From Tetradesmus obliquus (taxonomy: Eukaryota; Chlorophyta; Chlorophyceae; Sphaeropleales; Scenedesmaceae): a stretch of DNA of 64,000 nt. The stretch is taken from assembly GCA_030272155.1 (NCBI GenBank), contig CP126192.1, positions 1,522,501 through 1,586,500 of the forward strand, read 5' to 3'. Below are positions 1 to 12,739 of this stretch, piece after piece (position 1 is the first letter of the stretch; every line of letters starts with the position of its first letter). The notes beneath the pieces were generated by a model that searched no databases, was not told where the DNA came from, and worked only from the letters and a program-made list of their open reading frames with translations. The position numbers and the translations under genes are program-made.

Positions 1-776
1 CTAGTGTGGTGTAGTAGCCCAGGGCTGTCACCACTGCTGCTCCACCAGCCACAGCAGCGCCCTACAGCAGCAGCGTCACACGTCCAAGGCCGTATAAGAT
101 ACTTGAGTAGGTTTAATGAGCCCGCATGGCCGGACGATGCGGATCAGAGACAGGGGTTCGTCTTGCAAAAGCCCCGCTCACCCTCAATCTCCGCACAAGC
201 TTCGACATCTAGCAGCAGCGTTACAACAATAATGTTGCTGCGATCATTGAAACTTCATCAGAGAGCAAGCTGTGCTGCAGGTGACTGGTGCTGATGGCGA
301 AAGCAGCACTCGGTGTGGTGGCGTGACCGCTGGTGGCTGCAACCACCATGTGTTGTTATACGTGCACTGTCTGTCACTGTTTCTTTCATTTGGAAGCAAT
401 TTGCAGCTGGTGTTACTGTTGGCCCTGAGCCCTGAGTGGGTTCAGGGCACAGGCTGAGTCACCAGCTGGAATGCTGTGCTGCTTGGGTTACTCCGCGGGC
501 CAGGCGCCACCTGTGCTGTTGGAATGCTTGCAGCTCAACCAGCAGTCAATAGGGCTGATTTTGCTGTACTGCTACCTGGCCAGCTCAGTAAGTTGCACTC
601 TCGCTTGAGGCGCAGCGCTTGAGGCACGCCACAACCCTCGCTTGCTTTGCTAGCCTTGCTATGTTACACTGTTGCAGCACGTTGACTCGCCAGGCCATCT
701 GCCTGATTCATGTACAAACCCTCCGGCACTTGGCTATGTTTACCATCTGTACAACATGCACCGCCACAAGAGGCTG
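1..776. other. no recognisable gene; left edge
   Basis: I see no conserved protein here. A forward frame at 4-294 is open but resembles no family known to me and is rich in Ser, Gln and His, as most frames are in this CAG-rich DNA. The right part is the 3' flank of the cytochrome b5 gene on the minus strand and carries its likely polyadenylation signal. It could also hold the end of a gene lying left of the window. Confidence 0.4.
664..668 (-). terminator. TGTAA polyadenylation signal
   Basis: The minus strand reads TGTAA about 110 bases past the stop codon of the cytochrome b5 gene. TGTAA is the usual poly(A) signal of chlorophyte algae. The assignment rests on motif and position only. Confidence 0.4.
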
Positions 777-2791
777 CTACGCCACTGTCAGGTCGTCGTT
801 CCAGTACACATGCAGCACAGGCACGTGATAGTCGGAGGGCATGTCCAGGGACTCAAACGCGCCGCTCTCATCCACCACGCCATTCTCCTGCAGCGTCTTG
901 TTCAAGTCCAGGTCGCGGAACTCAAACTGGCTGCCAGCGCCACCTGCAGCAGCAGTTGTTGCATGCAAGGTTAGTGAGCATGCCAAAATGACTACCAGCC
1001 ACAGCAGTGCACTACATGCACGCATGTCTTTCTGAACCATGTTGGGTGCGTATGCAAACACTGCATGTGCAAGCTGCTGCAGCTCCCCACGCACCTGCTG
1101 TTCTGCCGAGCGCCTTCCATGTGTAGCTCGCTGCATGCGCGTTGAGCGCCAGGTAGCGCTGCCGCACCTGCATACGCAACGACCCAAGCACTGAGTAAAT
1201 GGACACTGATTGCGCACCCCTTTCCTGCAAGCAACGATGGACGGCAGGGCTGGGTGCTGATCACACTGCTGCTTTGCCTTGCAGCATCCTGTATGCTGAC
1301 ATTGTGTGTAGAGCCTGCTGGCTGGCCTGCTGCTGCTGCTGCTGCTGCTGCACTGTGGGCCCGCGCCACCCGCACCTGCCCCACCGTCTCCTCGCTGGGC
1401 ACCTCCAGCGTGTCCTCCTGCTCGGTGAGCACGTTCTTCACGCGCACCAGCCGTGTCTTGCTGCTCAGCAGGCCCACCTGCAGCACACAACATGCCGGCA
1501 GCGGCCGTGATCATACGGCTGGGGGCGTGACTCCTGCTGCTTACATGTGCACTGTTATAACATGTTGCTGCTGCTGTTGCTGTTGCTGCTGGTGCTGTTG
1601 CTGTTGCTGCTGCTGCCAACAGCCAGTTGTAGGCTGCTGTGCTGGTGCAGCTGCCGCTCACCCGCAGCGTGATGTCCTTCCACCAGGGCACCTGCACGCT
1701 GCAGTCGTAGCTGCTGGTGGGCTCCACAGGCGCCACATGCAGGAACAGCCCCTGGCAGCGCAGCACAGGGACACACGGCGCAGGGGGATAAACAGCGGCA
1801 AGCCTTGTCAACCAGTGTCGTACTCCTGCAGGCCGCGCGTGCATGCTGCTGCGCTAGTCCATTGTCTGTAGCTGTGCTGTGGTTGTGCAATCACGCAGCT
1901 GCTGCGCAGTGTGCTGCTGTTGTGCCTCATCCTGCAGCGCACCTGTGGGCAGTATGGTAGGGGCAGCTGCGTGTCAGGGTCGCAGCATGTCCGCACATCT
2001 CCGGTTGTTGGGTCAAACCTGGGGGTTTGACATGACACAGCAGCGCATGGCAGACCATTGAGCAGCAGCAGGCAGCAGCCTGAGAGCCATGCTCCTGCAG
2101 TACTCCACCTGCTGCTGCACTAGACCATGCGCTGCTGCATGCCGCTCCATGCTGCTACTTCTTATGTGTCCTTGCTAAGTAGTGCCTTGTCTATGCAGAT
2201 ACTGTGCGCTGCATTCATGTACGGCTGCGCTAGCTGTGCGTGCTGATGCATCACAGCCTGCAGGAGCATGCTAATCCTTGCAGCATGTGCACAGCACTGC
2301 CATGGCGCACACCAGTGGGATATGTCTGTTCCTGCTGCTGCTAAGATGGGCTCTGTGAGGCTGCCTGGGTGCTCCTGTGGGCAGGTTGATGTATACAAAA
2401 TACAACAAGTCAGCCACGATAGAAACTGCAACATTTGGCTACTTGCTGTTTAATGCGCACACGTTACAACACACATGAATGCAGAAGTCTGCTTGAGACT
2501 GCCCTGCCTGAGCTGTGCCAAAAGACACATGCAAGTGCTGTCATGCTTCCCTACCTGTAACAATTGTGTTACATCATAGACACCTCCATTGAAGGACAAC
2601 CAGCAGTCTGTTGGTGTGTTGTGGCTTGCAACCTGCAGACAGCCATGGCAGCACATGCTGAGCTCCTCAGGCAAGGCGAACACTTGGCCCACACCTTTGT
2701 GTCATTAAACAGCTGAAACATATGTGATGCAACCTGCGAGTGACAAGTAAGTACATACCTCATATGGTATGTAGTACTGCTGCAGCCGCAT
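777..2791 (-). CDS. CYB5D1: CYB5D1-type cytochrome b5 domain protein, radial-spoke component
   Basis: Eight exons join in phase to 227 residues: 2791-2759, 2632-2555, 2374-2313, 2018-1943, 1751-1662, 1477-1376, 1167-1092, 943-777. Human CYB5D1 is about the same length. The order of conserved blocks fits: YYIPYE, then HNTPTDCWLSFNGGVYDVT, HPGSL, DISHWFDP, PWWKDITLR, VGLLSSKTRLVRV, ASYTWK, and the C-terminal YWNDDLTVA. HPG and DISHW carry the two presumed heme-ligand histidines. In animals and Chlamydomonas (FAP198) the protein is a heme-binding radial-spoke component needed for coordinated ciliary beating. I chose the ATG at 2791 because it matches the short N terminus of the family. An in-frame ATG at 2890 would add 33 unmatched residues. 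It shares a 391-base divergent upstream region with the secreted-protein gene at 3183. Confidence 0.88.
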
Positions 2792-3182
2792 TCGTGCTGC
2801 CTGCACCAGCAACCAAAGCAGCAGGTTGTTGACCCTCTCAATACTCTGCTGCGACTTATCCTCTCCCACTATTACTTTATGCAGCACCAACGTAATCTAT
2901 TGTACCATTATCAGACGTCCGTTCCTTCCGAGCTGCCTTCGCTTCTTGTTCCCGCCCAAAGTGCCTTATCGTCCCGCCAATTTGAAGTTGCAACATGAGC
3001 ATGCTAAAACAGTGGGACGACGTTACCGCTAAGAGAACATTCAACCAACGCATTAGTCAGCTCGGCTGAGAGTCCTGTGTTATTGTAACATTGAGCGTGA
3101 GCACTGGGCACTGGCATGGCGAACGCACTCAAAATCCAGCTGTCCAGATGATGCTTAGGTGTAGATTTGTCTGTTAGAGGCC
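2792..3182. promoter_or_regulatory. divergent promoter region, cytochrome b5 gene / secreted protein gene
   Basis: These 391 bases separate two start codons that face apart, so both promoters and 5' UTRs must lie here or overlap. I see no clear TATA box. This is inferred from gene layout only. Confidence 0.45.
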
Positions 3183-6100
3183 ATGCATCACCTCCTCCGA
3201 GCTGCGTGTCTGCTGGCACTGGCGCTCGCCTGTGCCGGTGGGCTGGCAGCAGCACAGACAGACTTCTTCGAAACCAAGTACACCTTCAGCACGGGAGAGA
3301 AGCTTGAGTTTCTTGCTGGTTCTGCAAGCTTGAAGTATTACCCTGCTCCGTCGGCAAACTGCACGAAGTGCTTCGTTGCCTTCAAGCTCGGCGCTCTGAG
3401 CGAGCTGGACGCGTTTGGGCAACCCATTCCAACACATGTCATCCCTTCCATTGCGGACTTGACGCCTGCGGTCACCACTGGTGCGCGGGGGGCGTCCGGG
3501 CACGACATCCGCCTAAGTGCGTGAGGAGCAATTGCGCGAGCTGCTGACATTGTGGCATTGATCTGCAGGAAAACGAGTGTCAGGGGATTCTGAGTATGAA
3601 TACATTACCATGACGTTCAGTGGTGACAGCCTGGGGACAGGCCTGACCAAGGAGGCATGCCCCTCTCTGGAGAGCATCCTCAGCAGGGCACAGCAAATGG
3701 GCATCCAGGCTCCTGCAGGGTCCCTCATGTCTGGAGTGACAGGCCTCAGCAGTCTCAGCCCCCGCCAAGCTCCCAAGCTGTCAGTCGAGTCTGGCCTGCT
3801 GCCATCCAGCCTGGCGCTGGCAGGGGCAGACGGCGCTAGTGCACTGCAGGCGCTGCTGCTGCAAGCAAGCGCAGGGCTGTACAGTGGCAGGAGGCTGAGT
3901 CAGGCAGAAGCAGAGGCAGATGAAGTTCTGCTGCTAGAAGCAGCACGAGCAGGTGCAGAAACTGCATCTTGGGTTGCCGCTCCACCCTGCACAGACAAGC
4001 CTGTGGCACCAGCGGCAAAGTATGACAGCTTGAAGAGGCTGTGGGGTTATGAGGATGGCGCAAGCTGTGCATGGAGGGGTGATGCCAGCAGCACACCAGC
4101 TGCTCCAGCACCAGCAGCAGCACCAGCACTAGCAGCAGCAGCACCAGCAACAGTAGCAGCAGCACCTGCAGCAGCAGCAGCTGTAGCGCCTGCAACAGCA
4201 CCAGCAGCAGCCGCGCCTGCAGCAGCTGCAGCGACCAGCACATCAGTGCCTGCAGCACAGCCGGCAACAGCAACGCTGACCCCAACACCCGCGCCAGCAG
4301 CAGCAGCAACGCCAGTCAAGGTGCTGACGACATCTGCAACGCCAGCCCCAGTGCCAGCGGCAGCTGCAAAGCCGGCAATTCTGGCCGCAACGCCAGCAGC
4401 AGTACAACCAAAGGCAGCAGTGGTCCCTGTACCACAGCCAGCTGCTGCACCTAAACCAGTGAGTGCCACAAACAAGCTGGTTGCACATTCATTGCCGAGT
4501 AGCAGCAGCGGGGGCCCAGGTTGCTGCTCCCTGTGCCTGCATGCCCAGCTCACTCAATCACTTTCACAGCACATCAACAGAAACCCAAAGCACTGCATTG
4601 CCCACTCGTGCCCCTCTGATATAGTTTGCTGCTGCGTGCTGCTGCAGGCGCCAGCACCCGTGGCAGCTCCCACCCCACCCAAGCCAGCACCCGTGCCGGC
4701 CCCACCAGCCAAGCCAGTGGAGCCCATGCGGCTGCCGGTGGTAGTGGCGCCCCCACCCGCGCCTGCGCCTGCAGCGCTTCCAGTTGCCAGCCTGCTGCCG
4801 CTGAGCAGGCAGCTGCCCGCGCAGCAGCAGATGCTGGTCGACCCCAATGCCAGGGGCGTGCCCAGCCTCAGGATCACCTTCATGTTTGGCTTCACAGCCA
4901 ACAAGACCTTCCCCTATGGCCTGGGCCGCACTGTGTCTGCACCCCAGGGCAGCATCAAGTGGAGCCTGGAGGCCAACAACTGGTGAGGCGGCACATGGCT
5001 GCTGCAGTCTGCTGCACTCCGCAACATGCGCTGCAGTGGATGGAGAGTATGCAAGTGACACCTCACTGCTGCCAATTTTGTGCAGCCTGCTGCTCTGGTT
5101 ACGGCAGACTGTAATGCAAGCTGGCAATGCTAAGCCATGTGCTGCTGCTGCAGGCCGTTCTGCTCCCTGTACAACACGCTCAAGCTGGAGCTGGTGGCAA
5201 TGTCGACTGTGAGGGAGAACGACGCACAGTTCACGTTCAATGCCAACACAGGTGAGGCCGCGGCGTGCTGCTCCAGCAGCCGTGTGGTACAGTGCGTGCT
5301 GTGCCGCGCCCTGCGCAGCACCTCCCAATTCATCAAGCAACAGCTGCTGACCGTTAAAGGCAGACGACAGCAAAAACCACAGCAGACTACTGTCTGTGCA
5401 CGCAACAACAATGGCTGGCGGCGTAACCTGACATGGTGCTGCTGCTGAGCCACCTCCCCCACCAGACCGCGAATTTAACTTTTGTACCTCCTGCGTCTGC
5501 AGAGACTGAGCTGCTCGATGGTGAGCAGGAGGAGGAGGAGGTCATGATGGAGGGAGGGCTGCAGGCAGTGCAGGAGGCAGGCTACTTCAGCGGTAACAGC
5601 AGGAGGCTGACACAATGTGAGGCGGCAAAGACCTCATGGAAATGCTTCTGGGTTCTTGCTGTATGTTACGCAGTGTGCCAGCTGTTGAATGAGGCATGTC
5701 GTCGATGGCGGCCCGCTGATGGCAGAGTGGTCTGCCGTGCTCACAGCTTCCCCCAGTGACCGCCGCCACGCTTGCTCCCCATGCCATGCTAACTGTGCGG
5801 CCCTCATTAAGCATCACTCACCACATCTCCCGCTGCTTTCTCTGCTGCAGACGGCAGCTACAACAATGAATTCTTTGAGCCTGAGTCAGCAGAGGTGACT
5901 AAGCGCGCAGCAGTCGGCCTGCCGGCCCTGCCGAGCCTGGCAGGTCTTGCTGCGCTGCACGGCCTGCAGCTGCCTGCTGAGTTTGACCCGCTGGCTGCGC
6001 TGAGCATGCTGGGCTCACGCAGCCGGAAGCCCCTCAAGCTCACCTCGACCGCCAAGCTGCTGGTCGGGCCTGGCCTGGCTGCCGCGCTGGAGATGCCAAC

Positions 6101-6485
6101 ATACTCGTTCACCAGCAGCAACTTCACGGGCGAGTCGAATGTGTCCATCGTGCTGGCACACAAGCCGCTCAACGGCAGCGACGGAGCGGCGCGCTTCAGC
6201 CTCACGTTCGGCTACTTCCCCACCAGCCTGTTCTACGACCCCACGCTGTACTTCAGCAACACCTACGACATGGAGCTGACAGCAGCAGACGTGTCAACCA
6301 TCCCAGGAGCCTCCAGCAGCGGCGTGACCCTGGCTGCTGCCAGCTGCCCACCTGGCGACACACAGTGCGGCCGCGGCAGGCGAGGCAGAGCCACCACCAG
6401 TGCTGCGGAAGCCAGCGGGCCAGGGCTGGCAGTGCGACTGGCACAGATGCTGGTGGCAGCGGCAGTGATGCTGCTGCTGAGTTAG
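3183..6485 (+). CDS. secreted Ala/Pro-rich surface protein, probably GPI-anchored
   Basis: Six exons (3183-3516, 3569-4458, 4648-4982, 5154-5251, 5503-5616, 5851-6485) join in phase to 801 residues. The N terminus is a classic signal peptide (LLRAACLLALALACAGGLAAA). A Cys-bearing N-terminal domain follows, ending near residue 280. Residues 282-465 are a low-complexity Ala/Pro/Val spacer like those of algal cell-wall glycoproteins. A folded C-terminal part follows, with several N-glycosylation sequons and two aromatic-rich blocks (NNWPFCSLYNTLKLEL and LTFGYFPTSLFYDPTLYF). The last 20 residues are hydrophobic with no charged tail after a small-residue stretch (SAAEASGPG), which fits a GPI-anchor signal. 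The 189-base intron 4459-4647 is a multiple of three with no stop, so it could be retained. I do not recognise the family. A wall or surface role is inferred. Confidence 0.7.
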
Positions 6486-8497
6486 CACGCACTGCTGCAA
6501 GGTGTGCGTGTGTGTACGATGCGTGTGTGTATGATGCGTGTGTACAGTTGCTGCTGCTGCTGGTGCTGGTGCTGCTGTATATGTGTTGTGCGGCGGTACA
6601 CAGCTGAGCAGTGGCGCTGCCCCTGAACCCAAACCTCAACATGTGCAATCAGTGTGTACATCCAAGCTTGTACATCATGCCATTGTTTCAGCGATGAGCA
6701 AGCCGTAGCGCATGCAGCAAAACGTTGGCCTGCAGGTGCAGGTGATGAATCTCCCTGGAGCAAGTTGACACGTGTTTGTTTTGTGTTCATATGTTGTGTT
6801 GTGTTTGTGTTTTTGGCCGGCATGTAAGTGGCCTGTAGCTGTGGTGTATGTGAAGGCAGTATTCTGGCGTGTACTCTACTTACAACTTTATTGCACTGCG
6901 TTGTGGCTTAGGCTGCCAGTTTTGCGGCAGGCGGATGCAATCCCAGGGCTCCGCAACAGCAGGCAGGTTGAATGGGCCGCTGCGTGTGCACTCAAGGGTA
7001 TCAAGATATTATGTTGGCGCAGTGGCAGCTGAGCTGAGTGCAGCAGCGCTCAGAGAGTTTGGGCATCTTACAGATGCAAATGTTGTGCGGAGCAGAAGCA
7101 CTGACCAAGTGCTCGTTAAGTGCTGCGGGCACATGCCTCAGTGCAGCTGGAACTGTGGGGTTTGCACCATATGAGATGAGTAGGGTGTGTTAGCAGCGCT
7201 TGTAGTGCTTCAACTTTGGGAGCGGGTGCATGCAAGTCACTCTGTTGGTCTTGCCAGTGTTGCCTTGCATACTTTATGCGTTTAGGTGGCACAGGGGGTG
7301 GATGTCGATAGAATGCAACAGTTGAAGGTTAGCCACTGAAACACGTGGTGGCAGCTGTGTTTGATCTGCACAGCTATAGCCTGGTGGTTAGGTGCACAGC
7401 CAAATACCGGATGAGCATGTTTGGTGAACACAGGGCAGTGTGTGATGCCCAACGGGGTGTGTTCGACAGCTTTAGTTTTAGGTTCCCGGTTTCATTTCAC
7501 CACATGGTGTTGCCTGGCTTGCACGCCAGCAAAGGCCTTGAGGTTAGCATGCTTGCTGGTTATGCTGAGCAGTGAGCAGCTGCTGCTGGGCAGCTGCAGC
7601 CTGCCTGCATGAAATGCTGCAGCATCAACAGCAGCGGCACGATCGCCGTGTTTCACGATCCACTATCATATCTACAGGCTCCTTGGGCTGTCTCTTTGGC
7701 TGCACTTTGCACTGTGCCATACCTGTGCCGCTGGATGCTGGCACCACAAGTTTCGGGCGGAAGTCCACACCGTATGGAAGTTCATACGGCGTTGAAATTC
7801 GTGCCCTGACAGCACTGTACAGCCTGTGAGCCTGCTCAGGCCCCGCACCACAGGACCCAGGGGACGTTGATTGATCTGTCCTGGAAACAGCGCCATGCGG
7901 AACATATGTGCCAATACAATAGCACTGGCAGAATCAATGCGACCATGGTTGCAGGGACATGTGCCTCAGCATGCTCACCGCGGCAGGCCTGTCGTGTAAG
8001 GTTGCCTCAAGCTATGGCACAAACTGGCATGTGCTACTTCAAGTCAAGTTGATGACTGCGATAACAGATGCAGTGGTCCCTTGCAGCCGTTCAAACCCTA
8101 CAATGACAGAGATTGCAAGTCATCGTCATCATGTTACCATTTAAGCCATAGCAACATCGCATCAGCCCTGCACCCCACAGGAGCGGCTGAAATTGCAAGT
8201 GTAGGATACACGATGCTACGTCACCGCCAGTAGCTGCAGCCAGCAACAGACGCGCTCAGCGGCTGCCATTATCAACCGCGCCGTGGCCGCTTGAAGCCGC
8301 GGTTCTGCAGAGCACACTCTTGCACTCTTGCTGTAAACTAGGCTCCACACCCTTGCACACAACATACCCCAGCTACCGCTGGCTGCCTGTTGCTGTCGCC
8401 GCAGCATTCTATCCACAATGGCGCAACTCCTGCCGCTGCTGCCACCTGCAAGCCTGCTGCTATAGCCTGCAATTGCGTCAGCGACATGCTGTTGCTG
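6486..8497. other. 2-kb intergenic region between convergent genes
   Basis: It lies between the stop codons of two genes that converge, so it should hold both 3' UTRs. A TGTAA lies at 6823-6827, about 340 bases past the forward stop. The short open frames at 7345-8144 lack homology I can recognise and show no splice structure. I see no RNA gene. Confidence 0.4.
6823..6827 (+). terminator. TGTAA polyadenylation signal
   Basis: TGTAA within GCATGTAAGTGG, downstream of the secreted-protein stop at 6485. It is placed by motif and position only, and the distance is long but common for algal 3' UTRs. Confidence 0.35.
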
Positions 8498-11400
8498 CTA
8501 TTGCAATGCCTGCTGCTGCTGCTGCTGCTGGCCCTGCACCCAGGCATCCATGGGCCCAGAGGCCTTGCCGCTGCTGGTGACGGCCGCCAGCATCTTGCGC
8601 AGCTTGTCGCCGCCGTTGTTGCTCACGCTGGGGATGATGCGGATGGGCTTCAGCCACGCCACAAACTCACGCAGCTCGGCGCAGCTGGAGTGCTCGCTGT
8701 ACGGCACCTGGCAGTAGCAGCAGCAGTAGCAACAGATGCATCAAGCACAACACAACCACATTCACTCAAAACAACCTGGTGTCTGCAGTGCTGCTGCAGC
8801 TCTGCTGCACCCATGATGCAGCTGAACATGTCGTGAACTTCAGAAGCGGCATATGCAAGTACAGCACGTGCTGGTGCTGCCTACAAGACAGTGGACAGCA
8901 AGCAGCAGCAAGCATGGCAAGGCGTCCTCAGCACCAGCTGCACACCTGCCCACCCAGCTCTCATGCGCTGTCGCACCTTGTATAGTACCACCGTGCCGCG
9001 CTGCAGCCGCTTGCCGCCCTTTACGCTACTGCTAGCCCTGCTGGCCTGGGCCCCAAGTGCTCTGCCGCTGCCGCCGGCAGTGTGGCTCCAGCCTGTGGGC
9101 TGGAAGCCCACCACTGCGGTGTACCTGCCCTTGTAGCGCAGCAGCAGCGACTCCATGGCCTCCAGCGTGACCTGGCGCATCGGCACCTGCCAGCAGCAGC
9201 AAACATACACAGTTTAGGCAGGTTGCAGCAGGCAGCCACATAGTCTTCACAGAACCAAGCTAGCAGCGCACGCTGCATGTGGCGGCCAGCACAGGCCACA
9301 ACGGAGTCACAATAGATGCCTGATGTACAGCAACGCACACGAATGCATGATTTAATCTTGCAAGCGCAGGGCTTGATCCTGTCCTCACCACATGTATGTT
9401 GGCCTCCAGGTGGTTGGTGGTCAGCAGCGCCGCCTGCTCGGGCGGCAGGTCCAGGCAGGCCAGGATGCTGCGCTTGGCTGCCGCCACGTACACCTTGGAG
9501 CGCAGCGCAGCGGCCACGTGCAGGAACAGGCGCTCCTTGCCGATGGTGTAGCTGCCAAACAGGAACAGGCAGCGCGGGTTGAACGACTCCGCCTGCAACA
9601 GCAGCAGCAGGTGCACAGAGGGGCGGTGTGGGTGAGTAAGAGGCGTGCTGTTCTGGTCTGCAGCTGGGGCAGCCGGTAGCTCTGCGACGCAAACACTCCA
9701 GGCAGCTAGCACGAGCGCAGCATGCAGGCAGCTGCCATTCCCTGCCAAATGTTGCTGCAAGCCCTGCTTGGTGCAGCTGCCGTGCGCTGCTGCAATCGTC
9801 ATCTCCCGCCCACCTGCACTGCGCGCAGCACCCACTGCAGCACCTCCTGCTGCGGCGGGAAGCAGTAGCTGGGGTCTGCATACGTGGTGTCCAGCACCAG
9901 CACAGCGCGCCCCACCAGCGCCTGCAGCGCCGGCTGCTGCTGCGTGGCCTCCCGCGTCAGCCGCGCATCGCCCGTGTGCAGCACGGGCGGCAGGCCGCCA
10001 GGCGGCTGCGCCACCACCATTGCCGAGCCTGGGCAGTGGTTGGCGTCCACAAACTGCAGCCGTGTGCCTACAGGGTATAAGCGGCAGTTGCAGCGGATTG
10101 CTCAAGTCATTACCACCAGCATCCAGCACAGCTTGGCACTGCAATGCATAGAAAGGATACAGCTCTGGCCCAGCCTCCTCAGCGCAGCGCCGACGCCTCA
10201 CCTTCCACGCTGATCTCCTGCCCCAGCGGCAGCGGCACCAGCAGCTGCTCCGGCACGCGCAGCTTCAGCCGCACCAGCGCCGCCGTGGCCGGCGTGCACA
10301 GGATGCGGCCCTGCTTGAAGCCCTTGCCCAGGCCCATGTAGTGGTCCGCGTGGAAGTGTGTGAGCACCCAGGTGCGGCCGCCACCCAGGGCCTTGCTGCT
10401 CTGGCCGAATGCGTCCACGATGATGCTGGTGCCGGGCAGGCAGCGCCAGGCGGGCCACCAGCTGGCAGGGCAGGCGCAGCGCAGCAAGCAGCCCGGGCAT
10501 GTGCGCTTCAGCATGTTTGTTGGAGGTGTGACTCAGCAGGTTGTTAGAGGTGTGACTCAACAGATTATGTTGAGGTGTGCATGTTGGGCTGGTCAGCATG
10601 CAGTAGCTGAAGGTGACAGCGTGCTGTGGAACCAAGCACACATTGCGTGCTGCAGCGCCAGCCAAATTCCTGCACATACCTGGGCAGAGGGCCGCTGCGG
10701 GTGCTTGGCAAGCTGGCCAGCATCTGCTGGTCTGCTGCGCGGGGCTGCTGCGGCTGCGGCTGCGGGGGCTGCTGCAGCCGGCCGCCCTGGCCCAGCTGCA
10801 TCTGGCTCTTGGGGCGCTGCTTGGGCTGCAGCGGCTGCTGTGGCGCAAGCACTTTGCCGGGTCTGTTGAACAGCGACTGCCACTGCTGCTTGGCATCACA
10901 CTGCTGTGGCTGCCCCTGCCGCTGCTGGCCGTCCGTTGAAACCTGCTGCTGTTGCTGTACATCCCCTGATTGCTGCTGCTGCTGCCCCTGCTGCAACCAG
11001 CCGCGTATGCTGCTCTGGCCATTAGTGGCAGCTGTGCGCAGGTGATTACTACCATTAGTGCGCTGGCGTGCTGCTATGTTGCAAGCATGTGCTTGCACAG
11101 GCTGCAGTGGCAGCCCCTGCTGCTGCTGCTGCCCAGCCTGCCTATCATCTGCTCCCCATGCATCCGCTGCTGGCGGCAGGTGTCCAGCCTCTGCTGCTTG
11201 CCATGCGGCCGCATCAAGGTCCTCGTCAAGGCCATCACCATCGTCCCAGCCGTAGAGCTCGTCATCCAGATCCCGCTGAGGCTGCTGCTCCAGCTGAATT
11301 CCATGCTGCTGCTGCTGCTGCTGACCTTCGCAGTCAGCGTGCGTGCTGCGCCCTGCTGCATGGTCAGCAGCTGCCGCTAGGATCAGCTGCCTCTGAGCTG

Positions 11401-12739
11401 CATCAGTGATGCCCATCTCCTGCAGCAGAAGCACGTCCTCAAAACTTAGCCGACCACATTGCTTTGCTTGGTGTCTGTGACCGATACATGCACACACCAT
11501 CATGTTCCGCACAATGACCTGCTGCTCCTTGGGCCTTTAGCTAGGCAGCGACATGTGCTATAAGCATGTGTGCCACAAGCTGCTGCTGCTGCTGCTGCTG
11601 ACAGTCATGCTGTGGGCCCACCTCCAGGTCGTGCTCGTTGAGGTGCGGCAGCACGCTGAGGTCCACCTCCGCCGCAGCAAAGCACCCAGCCACTGCAGCA
11701 GCGCCTATGCTGTCCAGCCTGCAGGGCAAGAGCAACACACAGCAGGTCAATGGCTGGCTTGATGGATGCACCAAGCAACAGCAGGCACAGGCAGGGTGCA
11801 AGCATTGTGCACGTGCTCGGTGATGGCAGTGGAGTTGCTGTGCATCATACCAGCTGACAGAAGTGTGCGAATGCCACTAGCTGATCATCAGGTACTGCAG
11901 GCCAGCCAGCGCCGCTCTCACCATGATGCTACGTCGTCGTCCACATCTGCCACATCTATCACCTCGCTTTCCTGCTGCTGCTGCTGTTCCCATGTGTCTT
12001 CTGGTGCAAGCGCCGCTGCTGCATCAGTAGCTGTATCTACTGGTGGGTCTGCCTCATGTGCAGCTGCTGCTGCATCTAGGCAGGCGTTCACATGCGCTGC
12101 TTGCCCTGCTTCTGTGCTGGACATGTCTGCCAACCTGGAGCCGCAAACAGGGCATGCTGCACTAGTGGGTGCATCAGAGTCGGCAGTTCCTGCTGCTGCT
12201 ACTGCACAACCTGCTGCTTCTGCTGCTGCCTCTGCCTGGAAGGGGTTGATCTGCTGCACTCCGCTGTATCTGCAGCTGTTCCGCTGTGCTGCAGGGGAAG
12301 GCTCTGCAACACCGCTGTCTGGTCCCACATCTGGCACTTCCTGCTCAGGAGAGCTGACCAGACATGTAGGTGCAAGCACTGCAGCTGAACCGGTCTCTGC
12401 CACATTTGCTGCTTGTTGCAGCTGTTGTGTGTCATGCCTCTGCTGGTTGGCGCCTGCGCCTGCTGTGCAGCAGTCGTCAGCGCTGGCTACTGCAGGACTA
12501 GCATGCTGCAGTGACTTCGCAGGCGCCTTGGGCGTGCTATCAACAGCTGCAAACGACTTGGGAGTCAGTGCTGAGCGCTTTGATGACGTTCGTGCTGATG
12601 CTGGTGTCTTCCTCTTCTGATTGCTGGTGGTTGCTGCTTTGTGGCTAGGTGTGTGCTGCCGCTGCAGAACTTTCAGGCGACGCTGTGCACGCTTGCAATC
12701 AACCTCAACGAAGTCATCGACATCTTCCTCAACTTCCAT
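8498..12739 (-). CDS. SNM1: SNM1/PSO2-family DNA cross-link repair nuclease with UBZ and SAM-like domains
   Basis: Eight exons (12739-11922, 11718-11622, 11419-10680, 10461-10202, 10067-9814, 9592-9389, 9186-8977, 8707-8498) join in phase to 930 residues. Residues 196-220 hold a UBZ4 finger pattern (CPVC, then H216 and C220), which in human SNM1A recruits the protein through ubiquitinated PCNA. A Lys-rich stretch near 40-55 looks like a nuclear signal. Residues about 271-320 look like a SAM domain (WLDSIG, VDLSVLPHLNEHDL, EMGITDAAQRQLI), split by an intron. A Gln-rich linker runs to about 550. Then comes the metallo-beta-lactamase/beta-CASP nuclease: THFHADHY near 585-593, DANHCPGS, LHTGDARL, LDTTYADP, GSYTIGKER, and VPYSEHSS in the last exon. 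All metal-ligand motifs are intact, so 5'-to-3' exonuclease activity in interstrand cross-link repair is expected. The start of exon 4 is the least certain boundary. A shorter paralog lies at 20.0 kb. Confidence 0.88.
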
